From the NCBI GenBank assembly GCA_963768025.1, contig CAVYGM010000033.1, positions 1-64,000 of the forward strand: DNA of 64,000 nt. The letters run 5' to 3'. The notes under the pieces were generated by a model. It was not told the origin of the DNA and ran no database searches. It saw only the letters and a program-made list of their open reading frames with translations. Positions 8,667 to 18,062 of the stretch are shown here, piece by piece (within the stretch, counting starts at the first letter, position 1; every line of letters starts with the position of its first letter). The DNA comes from CAVYGM01 sp963768025 (GTDB lineage Bacteria > Bacteroidota > Bacteroidia > Cytophagales > Spirosomataceae). The translations under genes and the position numbers were made by a program.

Positions 8667-10226
8667 TCACACTTTTAGTAGAGACGCTCTAAGTTCTTTT
8701 TTTAGGATTTTGCCGGTGGCACTCATCGGAAGGGCCGTCATAAACTCAACGTACCGAGGGTACTTGTAAGCCGCAATGTGCTCTTTGGTCCAGGCGATCA
8801 GGTCAGCCTCACTCGGGTTGTAACCTTCTTTGAGCACCACGTACGCTTTTATTTCTTCCCCCATTTCCTCGTCGGGCACGCCTAGTACTGCCACTAGCGA
8901 AACACCCTCGTGCTTGATCATCACTTCCTCTACCTCGCGTGGGTACACATTGAGCCCACCCCGGATGATCATGTCCTTGGTACGATCTACGATGAAGTAG
9001 AACCCCTCTTCGTCCATAGTGGCTATATCCCCCGAATGCAACCAACCCTCCTGAATAGTCTCGGCGGTGGCCTCCGGCTTTTTGTAGTAGCCTTTCATGA
9101 CATTATGGCCTTTGTAAAGCAATTCACCCTTTTCTCCTGCTGGCACCTCCTTCCCGTCGGGATCTACGAGCTTTACCTGCACGCCCCAAACGGCCTTCCC
9201 GATGGAGCCGGGCTTGCGGCCCAGATCCACCTGATTGAAGGTAACCACGGGAGAACCCTCCGACATTCCGTACCCTTCAATAATAGGTACCTTAAAACGG
9301 GCCTCAAACTCTTCAAGTACCTTCACTGGCAAGGAAGCACCTCCCGAGGCACAGATCCGCAAGGTTTTGGCAATGAGGTCATAGTCAAACTTAGGATCGG
9401 CGTAATTCAAAAGCCCCCAATACATGGTAGGTACCCCAGCGAATACGGTTACCTTATGCTTCTGTAAGTGGCCAAAGACAGCCTCGGCGTCGAACCGGGG
9501 CAGCAGAATAGCCGAAGCCCCGCGATAAATCCCCGCCAGCATCAGGACCGTCATAGCAAAAATATGGAATAAGGGCAGTACGATAAGTGTCACATCCTCA
9601 GATCTCATTCCCTGCAGATCGGAACTGAGTATGGCGTTTAGTAATAAGTTAGAATGGGTCAACTCGGCCCCCTTTGGCCGACCCGTGGTACCTGAGGTGT
9701 ATACGATTACGCAGGTATCTTCGGCTTGGGAATAATAGGTGTCGAATAACGGAGACTGCCCGGCCATCAAACTTCCCAGGGTGGCGGTACCCTCAACAGA
9801 AGATGGCATATCGGCACGCTGCATAATCATAAAGAAATGTTCACAGCCCGGTAGCCGACTAAAAGCCGCGTGCCCCATTTGGCCCATGGGCAAGTCGTCG
9901 GTCCCCGTAAAACAAAAGTAGGCTTTGGCATCACTATCGGACAGGTGGTATTCTATTTCGTCGGTTTTGAGCAGGACACTCAGCGGCACTACCACGGCTC
10001 CGGCCTTTATGATCCCAAAATAGATAATCGGAAAATACGGTAGATTAAAACAGCTCAGCCCTACCTTGTCGCCGGGGACGATCCCGCGCGAGCGCAGGCC
10101 ATTTGCCACTTGATTGGCCGCGCCATTGACTTGGGCGTAAGTAAGAGTAACATCACCGAAAGTAAAAGCAGCCTTGGAAGGGTACTTTCTGGCACTGTCT
10201 TCAAGAAGTAAGGCAAGATTTAGCAT
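8667..10226 (-). CDS. Long-chain acyl-CoA ligase (AMP-forming)
   Basis: A 519-residue ANL-superfamily enzyme that activates a carboxylic acid as acyl-AMP and transfers it to CoA. Core motifs in order are the phosphate loop VYTSGTTGRPKGAELTHSN (near 177-195), the A5-type YGMSEGSPV (near 320), HSGDIATMDEEGF, the VDRTKDMIIRGGLNVYPREVEE hinge region and the C-terminal catalytic Lys in SATGKILKKELR. Length and order are normal. Fatty acid is the likely substrate class, though chain length cannot be read. It stands alone, convergent with the membrane-protein gene and 184 bases from the next minus-strand gene. Confidence 0.9.
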   Translation of the reverse strand: MLNLALLLEDSARKYPSKAAFTFGDVTLTYAQVNGAANQVANGLRSRGIVPGDKVGLSCFNLPYFPIIYFGIIKAGAVVVPLSVLLKTDEIEYHLSDSDAKAYFCFTGTDDLPMGQMGHAAFSRLPGCEHFFMIMQRADMPSSVEGTATLGSLMAGQSPLFDTYYSQAEDTCVIVYTSGTTGRPKGAELTHSNLLLNAILSSDLQGMRSEDVTLIVLPLFHIFAMTVLMLAGIYRGASAILLPRFDAEAVFGHLQKHKVTVFAGVPTMYWGLLNYADPKFDYDLIAKTLRICASGGASLPVKVLEEFEARFKVPIIEGYGMSEGSPVVTFNQVDLGRKPGSIGKAVWGVQVKLVDPDGKEVPAGEKGELLYKGHNVMKGYYKKPEATAETIQEGWLHSGDIATMDEEGFYFIVDRTKDMIIRGGLNVYPREVEEVMIKHEGVSLVAVLGVPDEEMGEEIKAYVVLKEGYNPSEADLIAWTKEHIAAYKYPRYVEFMTALPMSATGKILKKELRASLLKV

Positions 10227-10410
10227 GAGTACAGGATAGCAGGGTTTAGGGAATTATAATTTTTGCTGGTATAATACCAAATATATCCATTCGAATCTAA
10301 TTTACCTACACCTGCCCCACGTTGCTACCAAAATACCCCTGGCGAGCTAGGCAGACAAGAGCTAAAAACGCGCGGAGTCCCCAATTAGGCCTTCCTGATG
10401 GGGGATACTG

Positions 10411-12612
10411 CTACTCCACCACCAGCCAGGTGTACCCTTCGGCTGGCAAAGTAATGGGTACTTCGGCTTCGTACGCCCGATTTATGGCGTAGGTCCTCGG
10501 CTTCCCTTCCTGCTCCCGAATGGAGGCTTTTTCCGATAGACCCGTATAGTAAAGCGGTACCCGGATGGTGCGGGTAATAGCCTCCCGCAGGGGATTATAG
10601 AGCATGATCAGTCCCTTTTCCCGTAGGCCAGGATTCACGTGCAGGATACCATCCCAGTCGCGTCCGTCGGGGCGTCGCAGGTGGATAATATCGGAATTGA
10701 GAATCTGGCGATACGTTTTGTACCAGCTCACTACCTCTTTTACGGTCTGCCTGGTGGCGTCGGTGTCGTAGAGCCGGGGTCCCCGGTAGCAGGCCTGCAC
10801 CCCGGCACCGTAGTATTGCATCATAAGCTGCCGGTAGTCGGTGAGGTGCTCGCTGAGAGGTTCGAGTACCGCCTCCGCACCCCCGCCCTGATACTTCGTC
10901 AGCGGCACGAAGCCCCAGCCCATGGAAGGGGTTTTCTCCCAGGTCCCATCGTAGATATTCTGTCGGTTCAGGATTTTTTGCTGTTCCCGCGAAAGGGAAA
11001 AATTCACCTCTCGGTAACCAATGGCTATTTTGTGGGTACCATCCAGGAAGTACCAGTCCGGGGCATTGATGTACACACCCCGCTCGTTGAGCCAGGTATA
11101 GAGGTCTTTTTGTAGTTTCATCTGCACCCAGCGCGAATCATGCAGTCCCTTGTGGCCAGGGTGGGTGGTAGAGGCACAAAGGTCTCCGGGGTAGGGCCCG
11201 TCGTGTTCCAGCAGATCAAACCCGGTCTTAGACATGAACGTCCGCAGCTTTTGCAGGTAATCCAGCCCCCAGCGGCTCGCCAGACAGGGGGCATGGCCAA
11301 ACTGCGCTCCTTTGTCCGGCAGCCCCGTCACGGGATCTATCACGTCATTTTCATCATCAATGCGCCGACTGCTAAACAACGAATAGCCCCCTAGCTTTAC
11401 GCCTTTCTGGTGGGCGTAGTCGGCCAGGGTTTTGAATTTGGCAATAGTGGTCGCCGAGGTATCTTCCATATTCAGCCCGCTCCCAAAGCTCAGAATCACC
11501 ATTTCGTAGCCCGTTTCGGCGCATTGATCCACCACTTCTTTTACTTTCACCGGATCGGTGCTTACCAGGTGCATAAACACCGGGTTTTGCGTAGTCCAGG
11601 GTGCGATAGTCCGGTACATTTGACGGCGAGCCAGGCCGTTCCGTTCGCGGTCGTAGCTGTCCAGGAGTAGTTCAAAGCTCCGCACGGATGTGAGGGTTTT
11701 GTTCGGCGCCAGCATAACTCCTATACCGGCATTCGGATAAATTTCCACCAGACAGGGAGTCTGGTAGTTGTAGTTGACCTGCGAAGTATAGCTCGAATCC
11801 GTTTTCCAATGCGTGGCCTGATCCGAGAGTTCGTACCGCATCGCATTGTTGTAGGCATAGTTGTTCTCAATGTAGAGTTTACGGGGTTTTTGCATTTGGT
11901 CGGGGGTACCTACCACCGCGGACTCCTCCTCCGGCGTTGCCAGTATTTCGTTGACAATCTGATCTACCCGTATTTCTTTGCCGCTCGCATTGGTTACCGT
12001 CACCCATTTACTGAGCACTGGGAGGTTGTCATAGATCGCGTAATGTACCCTGACTTCGATTCCTTTCAATTCGGGTAAGGGCGAAGAAAATAACAGGACC
12101 AGCTCTTGTCCGGTAGGGAGTTTCTCCTGCATGGTCCAGGTGGTAGGTTTCCACAAAACGGTGGGGGAAAGGGGTTCCAGGGAAAAATCGGATAGCTGAA
12201 AATCATCCGCGTGGCTGATGAAGCCATCCACCCACTCTTCCCGAAGGTAGGCGTGTTCCTTCTGTCCGTACAGACCACCTACCTGATAAGTTTTCCCGTT
12301 CAACACCACCCGTGCCTCTGGCCGAATTGACCGGATAAATTGATCACCGGTCGCCAAATTTTGAAAATCAACGGTAGCTGCATTGGGTAGCAGGCGAATG
12401 CGGCGTTTGATCAGCCCATTGCTCAGGACGAGGTCCTTTCCCTGGGTAGACTGAAAAATGCCGGATATGTACCCCTGTTTACCTACCAGCCAATCTCCTC
12501 CTGCTTTTTTGGGAGAGTAGGCATCCAGGCTTTTTGCTTTGGTGAGGAAAGTTTGTCCGGAGGAAGTAAACGATAAAAAAAGGAAGGCAAGTAGGTGAAG
12601 GAGGAGACGCAT
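10411..12612 (-). CDS. Exported alpha-galactosidase-like glycoside hydrolase (GH36/melibiase-like)
   Basis: About 733 residues. The start at 12612 gives the signal peptide MRLLLHLLAFLFLSFTSSGQ. An N-terminal beta-sandwich (about 30-330) precedes a TIM barrel with YEMVILSFGSG, a GYSLFSSRRI strand, GFDLLEHDGPYPGD and VYINAPDWYFLDGTHKI, and a C-terminal beta domain ends TWLVVE. The layout matches GH36-like alpha-galactosidases, and Asp in LEHDGPYPGD or NAPDWYF could be catalytic. The family is inferred from architecture and motif style, and the substrate is not certain. It would act in the periplasm or on the surface. No SusC/SusD pair is adjacent. Confidence 0.72.
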   Translation of the reverse strand: MRLLLHLLAFLFLSFTSSGQTFLTKAKSLDAYSPKKAGGDWLVGKQGYISGIFQSTQGKDLVLSNGLIKRRIRLLPNAATVDFQNLATGDQFIRSIRPEARVVLNGKTYQVGGLYGQKEHAYLREEWVDGFISHADDFQLSDFSLEPLSPTVLWKPTTWTMQEKLPTGQELVLLFSSPLPELKGIEVRVHYAIYDNLPVLSKWVTVTNASGKEIRVDQIVNEILATPEEESAVVGTPDQMQKPRKLYIENNYAYNNAMRYELSDQATHWKTDSSYTSQVNYNYQTPCLVEIYPNAGIGVMLAPNKTLTSVRSFELLLDSYDRERNGLARRQMYRTIAPWTTQNPVFMHLVSTDPVKVKEVVDQCAETGYEMVILSFGSGLNMEDTSATTIAKFKTLADYAHQKGVKLGGYSLFSSRRIDDENDVIDPVTGLPDKGAQFGHAPCLASRWGLDYLQKLRTFMSKTGFDLLEHDGPYPGDLCASTTHPGHKGLHDSRWVQMKLQKDLYTWLNERGVYINAPDWYFLDGTHKIAIGYREVNFSLSREQQKILNRQNIYDGTWEKTPSMGWGFVPLTKYQGGGAEAVLEPLSEHLTDYRQLMMQYYGAGVQACYRGPRLYDTDATRQTVKEVVSWYKTYRQILNSDIIHLRRPDGRDWDGILHVNPGLREKGLIMLYNPLREAITRTIRVPLYYTGLSEKASIREQEGKPRTYAINRAYEAEVPITLPAEGYTWLVVE

Positions 12613-12714
12613 GGGGTACAATTAGTTGATTTTCTCGAGACCGAGTTTTTAAGAAAAATCAAAAAGTACGCCGATTCTACTGTGTCCCCGAATCGTGAGG
12701 CTCTTGTCGAGCTT

Positions 12715-13557
12715 CTAAAACACCAGGTTGTCAATCAACCGTACCCCACCCAAATGCGCCGCTATACAAATCGCTGTCTGCCCAGTAGTTAACGGGGTAT
12801 CCACCACCCGTAGGCTCTGCGAATCAGCTACTTCAAGGTATTCCAGGATTAGCTCCGGATAGAGAGAGAACAGGTCGCGGGTAGTTTGCTTAACGGTCTC
12901 TACCGATTCTCCCAGTAGAAGATGATCCTTCGCTTTGAGCAAAGCCTGATACATCACCGGGGCCATTATACGGTGTTCCAGGCTGAGCCTCCGGTTGCGG
13001 GAGGACATAGCCAGACCATCGGCTTCCCGAACGGTTGGGCAGGGAACAAGCTCGATCGGGAAGCCTAAATCCTGAATCAGCCGACGCACCACGGCCACCT
13101 GTTGAAGATCTTTTTGCCCGAAATAAGCTCGGTCGGGCTGGATCATATTGAATAGCCGCGCAACCACGATACCCACTCCGTTGAAATGCCCCGGCCGGAA
13201 GGCCCCTTCCATGACCCGCTCCAACGGACCAAAATCCAGGGTAAGCGTGGGGGACTGATCGTACATGTCGCCCGGCGATGGGGCAAACACTAGATCACAA
13301 CCCGCCGCCTCGAGTAACGCGCAGTCCGCTTCCAGGGTACGGGGATATTTGTGCAGGTCGTCCGGATTATTGAATTGCAGCGGATTGACGAAAATACTCA
13401 CGGCAGTAAGGGTATTTTCGGCTACTGATCTTTTTACCAGCTGGATGTGTCCTTCGTGCAAAGCACCCATGGTAGGTACTAATCCCAGGGGAACGGAGGC
13501 GGTATGAACTTGACTTAGATGATCTCTTAGAGGGGTAGGAGCAGTAAAAACCAGCAT
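12715..13557 (-). CDS. panC: Pantoate--beta-alanine ligase
   Basis: A 280-residue cytoplasmic enzyme that condenses pantoate and beta-alanine with ATP in pantothenate and CoA synthesis. I took the start at 13557 (MLVFTAPTPLRDHL) because the family begins with this segment; the ORF runs 11 codons further. Signatures are VPTMGALHEGHIQLVKRS (nucleotide-binding HxGH-type motif), FVNPLQFNNPDDLHKYPRT, FGQKDLQQVAVVRRLI and READGLAMSSRNRRLS. It is divergent from the GT5 gene, an arrangement seen repeatedly in Bacteroidota next to DUF4270 and glmS. Confidence 0.95.
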   Translation of the reverse strand: MLVFTAPTPLRDHLSQVHTASVPLGLVPTMGALHEGHIQLVKRSVAENTLTAVSIFVNPLQFNNPDDLHKYPRTLEADCALLEAAGCDLVFAPSPGDMYDQSPTLTLDFGPLERVMEGAFRPGHFNGVGIVVARLFNMIQPDRAYFGQKDLQQVAVVRRLIQDLGFPIELVPCPTVREADGLAMSSRNRRLSLEHRIMAPVMYQALLKAKDHLLLGESVETVKQTTRDLFSLYPELILEYLEVADSQSLRVVDTPLTTGQTAICIAAHLGGVRLIDNLVF

Positions 13558-13697
13558 TCGAAAGCGGAGGAAAAAGATGAGGAAGGGCAACCCAAAGGCA
13601 TCCGATGCCTGGAAATTTTATAATTCGATTTAGCCCGAAAATATAGGCATAGAATGACCCAAACTGCACGCAATATCACAATTAGTTTCAAAATATT

Positions 13698-13729
13698 ATT
13701 GAAAATCGGAATTTTTTTGTATAATTTTG
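13698..13729 (+). promoter_or_regulatory. Promoter of the GT5 gene
   Basis: ATTG at 13698-13701, 20 bases, then TAATTTTG at 13722-13729 fit the Bacteroidota promoter form. The predicted start near 13736 gives a leader of about 27 bases before the ATG at 13763. Confidence 0.55.
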
Positions 13730-13762
13730 CAAATCTTTTTTTCACAAACGCCCAAAAAATGT

Positions 13763-14569
13763 ATGGACAAACTACGAATTTTGTATGTATCCAGTGAAAT
13801 TAATCCTTTTCTTCAAACAACCGATGTAGCCGCCTATGTAAGGCAACTCCCCCAGGCAATGCAAGAACGCGGCGCCGAAATTCGAATCCTGGTTCCACGT
13901 TTTGGTATTATCAACGAACGTAAAAACCGCCTCCATGAAGTAGTTCGTCTCTCAGGCATCAATATTACCGTCGGCGATGAAGAAAAGCCTCTGATCATCA
14001 AGGTAGCTTCCATCCCCAATGCCAAATTGCAAGTTTATTTCATTGACAACGAAGACTATTTTCACCGTAAATCCGTTTTCTTTGACAAAAAGAAAAACTT
14101 TTACGATGACAACGACGAGCGGGCCATCTTTTTCTGCAAAGGAGTGCTCGAAACCGTCAAGAAGTTAGGCTGGGCTCCGGATATTGTCCATTGTAATGAT
14201 TGGATGACCGCCCTGATTCCTATGTACTTAAAGACCACCTATCGGAATGATCCGATGTTTAAGGACACAAAAAGCGTATTTACTGTGTATAATAACGCTT
14301 TCAGTTATAAATTTGACGCTGATTTGCTGAACAAAGCCAAAGCTATGGACGTAAGCGACGAAGCGTTGGCCCATTTACGTACAGCCGATTTTGAAGGATT
14401 TATTAAGCTAGGATGTGCCTACGCTGATGCTATCGTGAAAGTTGACGAAGACTACAGCGAAGAATTAAACAAATTATTGAATGAATCACCAAAGCGTGTT
14501 GACCTCGTCGAAGAAGACGAAAACCTTTCAGAAGCGTATTACAACTTGTATAACGACTTGGTTAACTAA
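13763..14569 (+). CDS. Glycogen/starch synthase N-terminal (GT5) domain protein
   Basis: 268 residues beginning MDKLRILYVSSEINPF, a GT5 N-terminal Rossmann half with the KxGG-like region changed to QTTDVAAYVRQLPQAM. Later motifs are PDIVHCNDWMTALIPMYLKTTY and FTVYNNAFSYKFDAD. Full glycogen synthases have about 480 residues and a second GT-B half for ADP-glucose binding; that half is missing, and the acidic C-terminus (VDLVEEDENLSEAYYNLYNDLVN) ends the protein. This short form next to panC and DUF4270 is common in Bacteroidota, so it is not a local truncation. It is probably not a stand-alone synthase; a regulatory or assembly role is inferred. The first in-frame ATG (13763) is the start; the upstream extension is not family-like. 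Confidence 0.85.
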   Translation: MDKLRILYVSSEINPFLQTTDVAAYVRQLPQAMQERGAEIRILVPRFGIINERKNRLHEVVRLSGINITVGDEEKPLIIKVASIPNAKLQVYFIDNEDYFHRKSVFFDKKKNFYDDNDERAIFFCKGVLETVKKLGWAPDIVHCNDWMTALIPMYLKTTYRNDPMFKDTKSVFTVYNNAFSYKFDADLLNKAKAMDVSDEALAHLRTADFEGFIKLGCAYADAIVKVDEDYSEELNKLLNESPKRVDLVEEDENLSEAYYNLYNDLVN

Positions 14570-15911
14570 GAATAGTGCAGTTGGGGTGGTCGTATTGACC
14601 ACCCTGCTGTTTAGTTGCGACCCTCCCGGAAATCTTGGTGTAACCCCCCTCACTCCCGTAGGAACTCTCTACACAGACACCCTTACTATTCGTACCTCCA
14701 CTGTCCTGGCCGATTCCGTTCGGACGGGTAATCCGGATATATTTCTGGCGGGCCGGTACGTGGACCCTATCTTCGGAACCATTGAAGCGTCTAGTTTTGC
14801 CAGGTTGTCGCTGGAATTCCAGTTGGCCCTGGGCAGTACAGCCATCTATGATTCCGTTGTGCTGTACACCCCCTACAACTATTCGTACGGGGATACCATT
14901 CCAAGCCAGACCCTCTCGGTTCACCGGCTCCGGGAACAGATTGATCCGCTCAAAAACTATTACAACAATAGCAAATTGCTGTACGATGCCACTCCGCTCG
15001 CTACCCGGACGTTTCAGGCCAGGCCCCAATCGAATGGTTTGCTTCGATTCAAGTTACCCGATGACCTGGGTAAGGAGATATTTGCTTTGTCGGACAAAAC
15101 AGCCGGACAAACCAATACAGAATTTTACAAAGTGCTGAATGGCTTTGCGCTCGTTCCCGGTCCAAAAAATACGGCGGTTTTAGGATTCCCTGGAACTAAT
15201 CAAGCCTTTACCATGCGGCTTTGGTACCACACCACCGCGGATACTACGGCGGTAGGGTTCCCGTTCTCGGCTATTCTCACTACCCAGTCGGGCACCTCGG
15301 TGCGGGGCGGTTTTAACCGGGTGACGGCTGACCGAACCGGTACGGTGCTGGCAGGGCTCAAACCCCTTCAACCCGTTCTGGCAAGTAGCACCAAGGGCGT
15401 CACGTATGTACAGGACGCGCTGGGTATTCGTACCAAAATAGAAATTCCCTATCTGAATTCTTTGGCTAGCCGGGGGCCTATTGCCATCAATCGGGCCGAG
15501 TTGAGCATCAAACCCGATTTATCCGTGGTTGGGGCTGGGTTCAATATCCCCCCCTACCTGGTGCTACTCGAAACGGATGCAACCAACCGCCTTTTTTATG
15601 ATACTTTTGGCTATACGCGAATCGTAAACAATGATGCGTCGGCGTACAGCGCCACTCCGGACCCTCAGGTAGCCCTGTTTAACTCCCGGTACAAAAATTA
15701 CACCTGGTACCTCACCACCCAATTGAATGCCATTCTGAGCGGCTATAAGAAGACGAACAGTTTTCTGGTGGCACCACTCTATACCGCATCCCTGGGCCAG
15801 GGTGGCACCAAGTTCGATTCCCAAATGAACAATCGCGTAAGCCGACTCGCACTAAGCGGCAAGCCGGAGGATCTCAAACTGATCGTGTTCTATACCGAAG
15901 CCAAAGAATAA
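14481..15911 (+). CDS. DUF4270 family lipoprotein
   Basis: A 476-residue exported protein. A basic N-terminus (KTKTFQKR) and a hydrophobic stretch end in the lipobox LLFSC (Cys near 46), so the mature form is an envelope lipoprotein. The following PTPVGTLYTDTLTIRTSTVLADS segment is typical of DUF4270, all-beta proteins of unknown role. The only ATG start overlaps the GT5 gene by 89 bases; a later GTG or TTG would leave almost no signal sequence, so I keep 14481 with reserve. The overlap implies co-transcription with the GT5 gene. A hairpin with an A/T tract follows at 15941. Confidence 0.85.
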   Translation: MNHQSVLTSSKKTKTFQKRITTCITTWLTKNSAVGVVVLTTLLFSCDPPGNLGVTPLTPVGTLYTDTLTIRTSTVLADSVRTGNPDIFLAGRYVDPIFGTIEASSFARLSLEFQLALGSTAIYDSVVLYTPYNYSYGDTIPSQTLSVHRLREQIDPLKNYYNNSKLLYDATPLATRTFQARPQSNGLLRFKLPDDLGKEIFALSDKTAGQTNTEFYKVLNGFALVPGPKNTAVLGFPGTNQAFTMRLWYHTTADTTAVGFPFSAILTTQSGTSVRGGFNRVTADRTGTVLAGLKPLQPVLASSTKGVTYVQDALGIRTKIEIPYLNSLASRGPIAINRAELSIKPDLSVVGAGFNIPPYLVLLETDATNRLFYDTFGYTRIVNNDASAYSATPDPQVALFNSRYKNYTWYLTTQLNAILSGYKKTNSFLVAPLYTASLGQGGTKFDSQMNNRVSRLALSGKPEDLKLIVFYTEAKE

Positions 15912-15940
15912 GGGTTTTGAGTCAAATAATAATATTTTTT

Positions 15941-15973
15941 AAAAAACCGGTTAGTAATCCTAGTCGGTTTTTT
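15941..15973 (+). terminator. Likely terminator between the DUF4270 gene and glmS
   Basis: AAAAAACCG at 15941-15949 pairs with CGGTTTTTT at 15965-15973, with a further TTAG/CTAG pairing in the loop. The stem is short and AT-rich but ends in six T, 30 bases after the DUF4270 stop. It could work in both directions. Confidence 0.6.
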
Positions 15974-16045
15974 ACTGTTATTTTTATGGCCAGTCCACTT
16001 TTTTGGCTAATTTGTAGCATTCATTTGATCTAAATATTCACAAAT

Positions 16046-17884
16046 ATGTGCGGAATTGTAGCTTATGTTGGGCATAGGGAAGCCTATCCCCTTATAATTA
16101 AAGGATTGAAACGGTTGGAATACCGTGGATACGATAGTTCAGGGGTGGCCTTATTAAATGGACATGGCCTCAATGTATTCAAGAAGAAGGGGAAAGTAGT
16201 GGCGCTGGAAGCCGAATTGGCCAAGTCCGATACAAAGGCAACCATCGGAATGGGACACACGCGCTGGGCTACCCACGGCGAACCCAACGATACCAACGCG
16301 CACCCCCACTATTCCAACGACGGCAAACTGGCGATCATCCACAACGGAATTATTGAAAACTACGCTACCCTTAAACAGAAATTGGTTCAGAAAGGGCACG
16401 TATTTACGAGTGATACCGATTCGGAAGTTCTGATTCACTTTATCGAAGATATAAAAAAGGAAACCGGCAAAACGCTGGAAGAATCCGTGCGGTTGGCCTT
16501 GCAGGAGGTGGTAGGTGCCTACGCAATCGTGATCATGTCGGAGGATAATCCCAGAGAATTGATTGCCGCCCGCAAAGGAAGCCCACTGGTCATTGGCATT
16601 GGGGAAGGCGAGTTCTTTTTTGCCTCTGATGCCACTCCCATCATTGAGTATACCAAAGATGTGGTGTACCTGGACGATTACGAAATAGCGGTGGTGAAGG
16701 ACGGGGAATTGAACATCCTCAACCTTGACAACGTACAACAGGTACCCTACATTCAACGGTTGGAAATGGAGCTCGAAGCCATCGAAAAAGGAGGCTACGA
16801 GCATTTTATGCTTAAAGAAATATTCGAGCAGCCCCGCTCCATTGCCGATAGCATGAGGGGCCGGGTGCGGGCTGATGATGCCCACCTGCAACTGGGTGGC
16901 CTGCGCAACTACCTCGACAAATTGGCGGCTTCCAAGCGGATCGTGATTGTAGGCTGTGGAACCTCCTGGCACGCCGGCCTGGTGGCCGAATACCTGTTCG
17001 AGGAGCTGGCCCGTATCAATGTGGAAGTAGAATACGCGTCGGAGTTTAGGTACCGCAACCCGATCATTCAGGAAAACGACATCGTAATTGCCATCTCGCA
17101 GTCGGGCGAAACCGCCGATACCCTGGCCGCCATTGAACTTGCCAAATCCAAGGGTGCCATCATATTTGGCGTTTGCAACGTGGTAGGCTCGTCTATTGCC
17201 AGGGCGACCGATGCCGGGGCGTATACCCACGCTGGGCCGGAGATCGGGGTAGCTAGTACGAAGGCCTTCACCGCCCAGGTAACGGTACTTACCATTATGG
17301 CCATTGCCGCCGCTAAAAGCAAGGGAACCATCACCGAGGAGGTGTATAGGCAACTCCTCATTGAACTAGAAACGATTCCGGAAAAGGTGGAACAGGTGCT
17401 TCGAAATGCCGCCAAAATCAAGGAGATCGCCTTTATTTTCACCTATGCCCGTAATTTTATTTATCTGGGTCGGGGGCTTAACTTCCCCGTGGCGCTGGAA
17501 GGCGCCCTGAAATTGAAGGAGATTTCCTACATACACGCGGAGGGCTATCCGGCCGCCGAAATGAAGCATGGGCCAATCGCCCTCATCGACGAAGATATGC
17601 CGGTGGTGTTTCTGGCTACCAAGGACAGTTCGTACGACAAAATCGTGTCGAATATTCAGGAAGTAAAGGCCCGGAAGGGTCGCGTGATCGCCATTATTAC
17701 CGAAGGAGATACGCTTATTCCAACCATGGTGGATTTTGTGATAGAAATCCCCAAGACGCACGAAATGCTGGTGCCGCTTGTCTCCGTTATCCCCTTGCAA
17801 CTGCTTTCGTACTACGTGGCGGTTATGCGCGGGCGGAATGTGGATCAACCCCGAAATCTGGCCAAATCCGTCACGGTTGAATAG
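16046..17884 (+). CDS. glmS: Glutamine--fructose-6-phosphate aminotransferase (isomerizing)
   Basis: A 612-residue enzyme making glucosamine-6-phosphate, the first step toward UDP-GlcNAc for peptidoglycan. The N-terminal glutaminase begins MCGIVAYVG with nucleophile Cys2 and has EYRGYDSSG and GHTRWATHG. Two SIS domains follow, with GCGTSWHAG and ISQSGETADT, and a second set around YLGRGLNFPVALEGALKLKE. The C-terminus DQPRNLAKSVTVE is the conserved family tail. Length is normal. I see no glmS ribozyme-like leader; only about 70 bases separate it from the terminator upstream. Confidence 0.97.
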   Translation: MCGIVAYVGHREAYPLIIKGLKRLEYRGYDSSGVALLNGHGLNVFKKKGKVVALEAELAKSDTKATIGMGHTRWATHGEPNDTNAHPHYSNDGKLAIIHNGIIENYATLKQKLVQKGHVFTSDTDSEVLIHFIEDIKKETGKTLEESVRLALQEVVGAYAIVIMSEDNPRELIAARKGSPLVIGIGEGEFFFASDATPIIEYTKDVVYLDDYEIAVVKDGELNILNLDNVQQVPYIQRLEMELEAIEKGGYEHFMLKEIFEQPRSIADSMRGRVRADDAHLQLGGLRNYLDKLAASKRIVIVGCGTSWHAGLVAEYLFEELARINVEVEYASEFRYRNPIIQENDIVIAISQSGETADTLAAIELAKSKGAIIFGVCNVVGSSIARATDAGAYTHAGPEIGVASTKAFTAQVTVLTIMAIAAAKSKGTITEEVYRQLLIELETIPEKVEQVLRNAAKIKEIAFIFTYARNFIYLGRGLNFPVALEGALKLKEISYIHAEGYPAAEMKHGPIALIDEDMPVVFLATKDSSYDKIVSNIQEVKARKGRVIAIITEGDTLIPTMVDFVIEIPKTHEMLVPLVSVIPLQLLSYYVAVMRGRNVDQPRNLAKSVTVE

Positions 17885-17923
17885 GGCGTGTCGGTAGCCA
17901 CAGAAGAGATATGCTAGTAAGTA

Positions 17924-17970
17924 AAGCCACAGGAACCCGCTGGACATCCGGCCTCCTGTGGCTTATTTTT
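17924..17970 (+). terminator. Rho-independent terminator after glmS
   Basis: AAGCCACAGGA at 17924-17934 pairs perfectly with TCCTGTGGCTT at 17954-17964 and is followed by ATTTTT. It sits 40 bases after the glmS stop. Its tail overlaps TATTTTTG (17964-17971), which may double as the minus-7 box for gldD. Confidence 0.88.
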
Positions 17971-18062
17971 GCCTTTCAGGGACAAATCAAAATATAGTCG
18001 ATGGCTTTTCGTTAAAAAAAGCTGTGGACCAGCAGATCCGGATGTTCAATATTTCTCCCTTT

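Noticed and set aside
16154..17353. 399-codon minus-strand ORF inside glmS
   Set aside because: glmS on the plus strand is complete and unmistakable; the antisense frame is low-complexity.
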